A stretch of DNA of 9,022 nucleotides, taken from Bacteroidales bacterium (lineage in GTDB: Bacteria; Bacteroidota; Bacteroidia; Bacteroidales; F082). Made by a program: the position numbers and the translations under genes. The notes beneath the pieces are model-generated. The model worked only from the letters and a program-made list of their open reading frames with translations, made no database searches and was not told the DNA's origin. Below are positions 5,474-9,022 of this stretch, one piece after another. The number at the start of each line of letters is the position of its first letter. Position 1 is the first letter of the stretch. Location: positions 1 to 9,022 of the forward strand of contig JAFWRA010000188.1 of NCBI GenBank assembly GCA_017508895.1. Direction: 5' to 3'.

Positions 5474-7087
5474 ATGAAATTCCTGAAATCATTCTTATTA
5501 GCCACGGCTTGCCTCTTTGCCTTGACAGCAACGGCCCAAAACCAACCACAGAAGCCTCAAACCAAGGGGCAGATGAATTCCCAAAAACTGGCCACGACGC
5601 TTTATCTCATTGAGAATTTTTATGTTGACACGGCCAATATAGACAAGGTGACGGAAGACGCCATCATCGCCGCGCTGAAGGAGCTCGACCCCCATTCGGC
5701 TTACATCTCCAAAAAAGACGTGGAGAAAGCAAATGAGCCCCTCGTTGGTAGCTTCGAAGGCATCGGCGTGACCTACCAACTCATCCGCGACACCATTACC
5801 GTCATTAGTCCAACGGCTGGTGGCCCATCCGAAAAAGTGGGCATTATGGCCGGCGACCAGCTCATCAAAATTGATGGTGAAGATGCCTTTGGCAAAAAGA
5901 TTGACAACGAATATGTTCAGAAACGTTTGCGCGGCAAGAAAGGCACCAAGGTTACCGTCAGCGTGAAGCGCGGCGATGACCCAGAATTGCTTGATTTTGA
6001 AATTATTCGAGACAAAATCCCGTTGAATAGCATCAACGCTGCTTATATGATTGACAAGCATGTCGGTTATATCAAACTCGACCGTTTCGCACAAGAATCG
6101 ACAGCCGAATTTAAAGAAGCCTTCGCCAAATTGCAAGCCCAAGGCATGGAGTCGCTCATCTTCGACCTGCGCGGCAACACGGGTGGTTATCTCAACACTG
6201 CCATTGAACTCGTTGACCAATTCCTCACCGAAAACCAGCTCGTTGTCTTCACAGAAGGCATCCACTCGCCCTACCAAGAATGGCGTTGTACTAAGGAAGG
6301 TCTTTACACTACTGGAAAGTTGGTTGTCCTCATTGACGAAGGTTCGGCCTCAGCCAGCGAAATCCTCTCAGGTGCCATCCAAGACCACGACCGTGGCGTG
6401 GTCATTGGTCGACGCTCATTCGGCAAAGGCTTAGTTCAAAGGCCATTCAACCTGCCTGATGGTGCGCAAATCCGCCTCACCACATCGCGCTATCATACAC
6501 CTTCAGGACGTTGCATACAACGTCCGTATGAAAAAGGCATTGAGGACTATGCCAAGGAAATGACAAAACGCTTAGAGCATGGCGAATACTTCCATGCCGA
6601 CAGCATCCACTTCCCTGATTCCTTGAAATTTAAGACCGATGGTGGCCGTACCGTTTACGGCGGTGGCGGCATCATGCCCGACCTTTTCATTCCCGTTGAT
6701 ACGGCTTACAACAGCAAGCTTTACACCAATCTCGTCCGCAAAGGTGCCCTCAACCGTTTCACTACCGACTACGGCTTGAAACATCACGATGAGATCAAGG
6801 CACAATATGGTGATTTCGACAGTTTCAATAAAGACTTCACTGTAGGTCAAGAACACATCAACGGTTTGAAAGCTGCCGCCACAGAAGCCAAGGTGGAATG
6901 GGATGACGAGCAATTCAAACGCTCTGAGAAATTCTTGCTTTTGCAGATAAAGGCCCTGATTGCCCGCAATGTATGGGAAACACAACAGTATTATCAAGTG
7001 ATGTCCGCTGCCGATACAGGCATCCAAAAAGCCTTGGAAGTCCTTAGGAACGAAAGAGAATATAAGCGCATACTAAAAGGCAAATAA
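5474..7087 (+). CDS. S41 family C-terminal processing peptidase (CtpA-like)
   Basis: Complete 537-residue exported serine protease. The signal peptide MKFLKSFLLATACLFALTATA is cleaved before Gln22. A helical cap (KLATTLYLIENFYVDT) leads to LDPHSAYIS and a PDZ domain (about 92-180, opening with GSFEGIGV) that in this family recognises C termini of substrates and gates the active site. The protease core has the DLRGNTGG strand and the Ser/Lys dyad: Ser293 in GSASASEI and Lys318 in SFGKGLVQ, the 25-residue spacing seen in the algal D1 processing protease; Glu296 and Gln322 are also kept. RYHTPSGRCIQRPY follows the core. The C-terminal extension (about 400-537) is helical and typical of Bacteroidota members. 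It should work in the periplasm, trimming or degrading envelope proteins. The open frame extends upstream to 5276, but the signal peptide and promoter fix the start at 5474. Confidence 0.94.
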   Translation: MKFLKSFLLATACLFALTATAQNQPQKPQTKGQMNSQKLATTLYLIENFYVDTANIDKVTEDAIIAALKELDPHSAYISKKDVEKANEPLVGSFEGIGVTYQLIRDTITVISPTAGGPSEKVGIMAGDQLIKIDGEDAFGKKIDNEYVQKRLRGKKGTKVTVSVKRGDDPELLDFEIIRDKIPLNSINAAYMIDKHVGYIKLDRFAQESTAEFKEAFAKLQAQGMESLIFDLRGNTGGYLNTAIELVDQFLTENQLVVFTEGIHSPYQEWRCTKEGLYTTGKLVVLIDEGSASASEILSGAIQDHDRGVVIGRRSFGKGLVQRPFNLPDGAQIRLTTSRYHTPSGRCIQRPYEKGIEDYAKEMTKRLEHGEYFHADSIHFPDSLKFKTDGGRTVYGGGGIMPDLFIPVDTAYNSKLYTNLVRKGALNRFTTDYGLKHHDEIKAQYGDFDSFNKDFTVGQEHINGLKAAATEAKVEWDDEQFKRSEKFLLLQIKALIARNVWETQQYYQVMSAADTGIQKALEVLRNEREYKRILKGK

Positions 7088-7135
7088 GCCTACTCAACTA
7101 TTTTTACTTCATTGGTAACTTTTTTGCGTTTTTCT

Positions 7136-7159
7136 GGTATATTTCTTCGGAAATATTCC
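7136..7159 (+). terminator. cUUCGg hairpin after the S41 gene, possible terminator
   Basis: ATATTTC (7139-7145) and GAAATAT (7150-7156) pair perfectly around TTCG, giving the extra-stable C(UUCG)G tetraloop. A T-T mismatch is followed by two more pairs (GG 7136-7137 with CC 7158-7159). TATTTTTG follows at once and would provide a short U tract. It lies 48 bases past the S41 stop. The low GC content of the stem makes it a modest terminator. The T tract is also the -7 box of the next gene. Confidence 0.5.
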
Positions 7160-7167
7160 TATTTTTG
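7160..7167 (+). promoter_or_regulatory. -7 promoter box for the gingipain-like gene
   Basis: TATTTTTG followed by CAC fits TAnnTTTG. Transcription would start near 7173, leaving a leader of about 60 bases before the ATG at 7236. The leader is A/T-rich without a Shine-Dalgarno and ends in CTCAAAAA before the start. The preceding hairpin occupies the spacer between this box and any -33 contact. Confidence 0.6.
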
Positions 7168-7235
7168 CACTTTCATGATTTACATCTTGTAGAAATTATC
7201 TAATAAATTCAATATCAACTTATTAAACTCAAAAA

Positions 7236-9022
7236 ATGAAGAAATTTTGTTTACTCAGCACAGCACTCCTGATGATGGGTCTGCTGTTGGGCACGCAAGC
7301 GATGGCTCAGCACATCGAACTCGGCGCTGCCAAGTCGGCACAAAACTGTGCCAACGTGACCGACGAAGGCTTCACAGCCTCTTTCTCCTTCAGTAGCATC
7401 GATGCCACTGAAGTTTCTACAGAAAAAGGTGCGTTCTCCTACATCACCATGGAAAACACCTATCCTTCAGGTAACGTGGGCGATCCTACTTTGCCCGTCG
7501 TTAACAAACTTATCGCTATTCCCTATGGTGTCAGTAACATCTCCGTCGAAGTGAAGAATTACAGCACCACGGTTTATTCTCTCGCTGATTTTGGTATCAA
7601 GACGCTTTATCCTCAACAAATGCCCCTCCGCAAAGACCAGAAGCCAGAGGAAGTGCCTTTTGCCTACAATGAGAAGGCCTACAATACCAAAGGCTTTGTT
7701 GAACGTCCCATCGCCCAAGCTAAGATTCAAGGCACAATGCGTGGCATCCAAATCGGCGCTTTGACGGTCAACCCTATACAATATGACGCTGCCACCAATA
7801 GCATCCGTGTCTACAACGACATTGAGATTGAAGTGCGCTACAGCCAATACGACAAGTCGGCCTCCTACAATGAGTTTGCCAGAACCTTCAGCCCTTATTT
7901 CGCTGGTGTTTACAACCAGATGTTCAACTGGCGCGACGATGTGTATGACGAACATCCTGACCTTTGGCAGAACCCTGTCCACATGTTGATCATCGCCGAC
8001 CGTATGTTTGAGGAATGCTTGCAGCCTTGGTATACTTGGAAGACCACTAAGGGCTTCTACCTGAACATCAACTACACTGATGAAATCGGCACCAGCGCCG
8101 CTGCCATCCGCGCTTTCATCCAAGACGAGTATTCAAAAGATGCTCCCACCTTCCTGATGATTATGGGCGACAAGAACCAAGTGGCCGCCAGCGCCACGGG
8201 TAGCGAGACCAGCTGCGTCACCGACCTTCAGTATTCGAGCGTCGATGGTGATGAGTATCCCGATATGTACCACAGCCGTTTCCCCGCCGAGACTGTTGCC
8301 CAGATGCAAGCCATGATCAACAAGGCTTTGGAGTATGAACAATACACCATGCCCGACCCGAGCTACCTGAACAACGTGCTGCTCATCGCTGGTGAAGACA
8401 GCGGTTGGGGTGTCACCGTGGGTCGTCCCACCATCTGGTATGCCACCAACTACTACTACAACGAAGAACACGGCTATGCCAACGTGTACGAATACAGCCA
8501 CGGCCAATACTCAGGCTGCTACAGCCACTTGAACGAGGGCGTCGGCTTTGCCAACTACACCGCCCACGGCTCCAACACCAGCTGGGCTGGCCCGCAATTC
8601 ACCGTCAGCGACGTCAACAACCTGACCAACGAGCACAAGTACTTCCTCGCCATGGGTAACTGCTGCGAGGCTGCCGACTGGGGCATCAGCGGTACCTGCT
8701 TCGGCGAGGCCATGGTGCGTGCCGAAAACAAGGCTGCCTACGCTTACATCGGTTCCTGCCCGTCGACCTACTGGCTCAACGACTACTACTTCGGTGTGGG
8801 CGCCACCAGCCAAGCCAACGGCCAAATGCCTGACATCAGCATCACCACCACGGGCTTCTACGATGCCATGTGGACTGACGACAAATACAACACCGTCACT
8901 TCGATGATGTTCATCGGCAACTTGGCTGGCAACGCTGCCCAAGCCCTTGGTTACGAAATCCATGTCAGCACCCTCTACTGCTGGCAAGCCTACCACACCT
9001 TAGGTGACGGTTCCATCCTGCC
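7236..9022 (+). CDS. Gingipain-type cysteine protease precursor (peptidase C25, Kgp-like), 3' end outside window
   Basis: The frame is open from ATG 7236 to the right edge: 595 complete codons. The signal peptide (1-24, AMA|Q) is followed by a C25-type propeptide (about 25-233) with GNVGDPTLPVVNKLIAIP. R233 in NWR-DDVYDEHPDLW aligns with the Kgp prodomain cleavage site, so the mature enzyme probably starts at Asp234. The catalytic domain has YTAHGS with His444 and GNCC with Cys477, 33 residues apart as in gingipains; by alignment the second Cys is the nucleophile. CFGEAMVRAENKAAYAYIGS and YW..DYY follow the lysine-gingipain pattern, not the DVACVN pattern of arginine gingipains. Thr442 and Asp516, recalled as lysine-pocket residues of Kgp, are both present, so Lys specificity is predicted. 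The type IX secretion C-terminal domain expected for the family lies beyond the window. The antisense strand is long and open, a by-product of codon bias. Confidence 0.93.
   Translation, partial: MKKFCLLSTALLMMGLLLGTQAMAQHIELGAAKSAQNCANVTDEGFTASFSFSSIDATEVSTEKGAFSYITMENTYPSGNVGDPTLPVVNKLIAIPYGVSNISVEVKNYSTTVYSLADFGIKTLYPQQMPLRKDQKPEEVPFAYNEKAYNTKGFVERPIAQAKIQGTMRGIQIGALTVNPIQYDAATNSIRVYNDIEIEVRYSQYDKSASYNEFARTFSPYFAGVYNQMFNWRDDVYDEHPDLWQNPVHMLIIADRMFEECLQPWYTWKTTKGFYLNINYTDEIGTSAAAIRAFIQDEYSKDAPTFLMIMGDKNQVAASATGSETSCVTDLQYSSVDGDEYPDMYHSRFPAETVAQMQAMINKALEYEQYTMPDPSYLNNVLLIAGEDSGWGVTVGRPTIWYATNYYYNEEHGYANVYEYSHGQYSGCYSHLNEGVGFANYTAHGSNTSWAGPQFTVSDVNNLTNEHKYFLAMGNCCEAADWGISGTCFGEAMVRAENKAAYAYIGSCPSTYWLNDYYFGVGATSQANGQMPDISITTTGFYDAMWTDDKYNTVTSMMFIGNLAGNAAQALGYEIHVSTLYCWQAYHTLGDGSIL

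Noticed and set aside
5498..6277. 259-codon open frame on the minus strand inside the S41 gene
   Set aside because: It lies opposite the signal peptide, PDZ and core of a clear protease gene; its translation has no recognisable motif. Codon bias of the real gene keeps the opposite strand open.
7467..8123. 218-codon minus-strand frame opposite the gingipain-like gene
   Set aside because: Val/Asp/Gly-rich translation with no family resemblance, fully antisense to a well-supported C25 protein. The same holds for the minus-strand frames at 8133-8507 and 8511-8996.

Overview
The window reads as chromosome of a Bacteroidales-type bacterium (phylum Bacteroidota). Evidence: at least six gene starts sit just downstream of the phylum's TAnnTTTG -7 promoter box, most starts lack a strong Shine-Dalgarno and have A-rich leaders, exported proteins end their signal peptides in ..A-x-A|Q, and the protein families (long VWA protein with two N-terminal membrane helices, AAA_14/DUF4143 ATPase, stand-alone TonB C-terminal domain protein, gingipain-type C25 protease) are typical of this phylum. 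The C25 protein resembles Porphyromonas gingivalis Kgp but is clearly divergent, so this is probably another member of the order. Genus cannot be fixed from the sequence.

Layout. Left part, all minus strand: a 3'-truncated VWA-domain membrane protein (1-948), an AAA_14/DUF4143 ATPase (1069-2337), and a DUF5131 (phage Gp37/Gp68-like) three-cysteine protein (2548-3351). The 210-bp gap in front of the ATPase holds three dyad repeats on an exact 33-bp pitch; the nearest one abuts the ATPase promoter. A 64-bp divergent promoter region (3352-3415) separates these from the plus-strand half: a family 2 glycosyltransferase of the LPS-core WaaE/KdtX type (3416-4177), a possible 19-codon small ORF (4177-4236), the t6A-pathway threonylcarbamoyl-AMP synthase (4314-4886), a secreted TonB C-terminal-domain protein (4947-5393), an S41 C-terminal-processing peptidase (5474-7087), and a Kgp-type gingipain precursor running off the right edge (7236-9022, first 595 residues).

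How the genes fit together. They do not form one pathway. The envelope theme is strong: VWA membrane protein, LPS-core glycosyltransferase, periplasmic TonB-domain protein, periplasmic S41 protease and secreted C25 protease. Most genes appear to have their own promoter. The ATPase and DUF5131 genes look like accessory genes set into an otherwise housekeeping/envelope neighbourhood.

The points most worth a second look are: (1) the 33-bp-phased dyad array at the ATPase promoter; (2) the Kgp-like protease with catalytic His444/Cys477 and Kgp-type specificity positions kept, but altered residues beside the catalytic His; (3) a cUUCGg hairpin between the two protease genes whose T tract is also the gingipain -7 box; (4) the region before the t6A gene, with a Shine-Dalgarno-led small ORF rich in ANN codons and mutually exclusive stems. 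There is no RNA gene, CRISPR array or insertion sequence that I can support, and no gene-free stretch above 300 bases.
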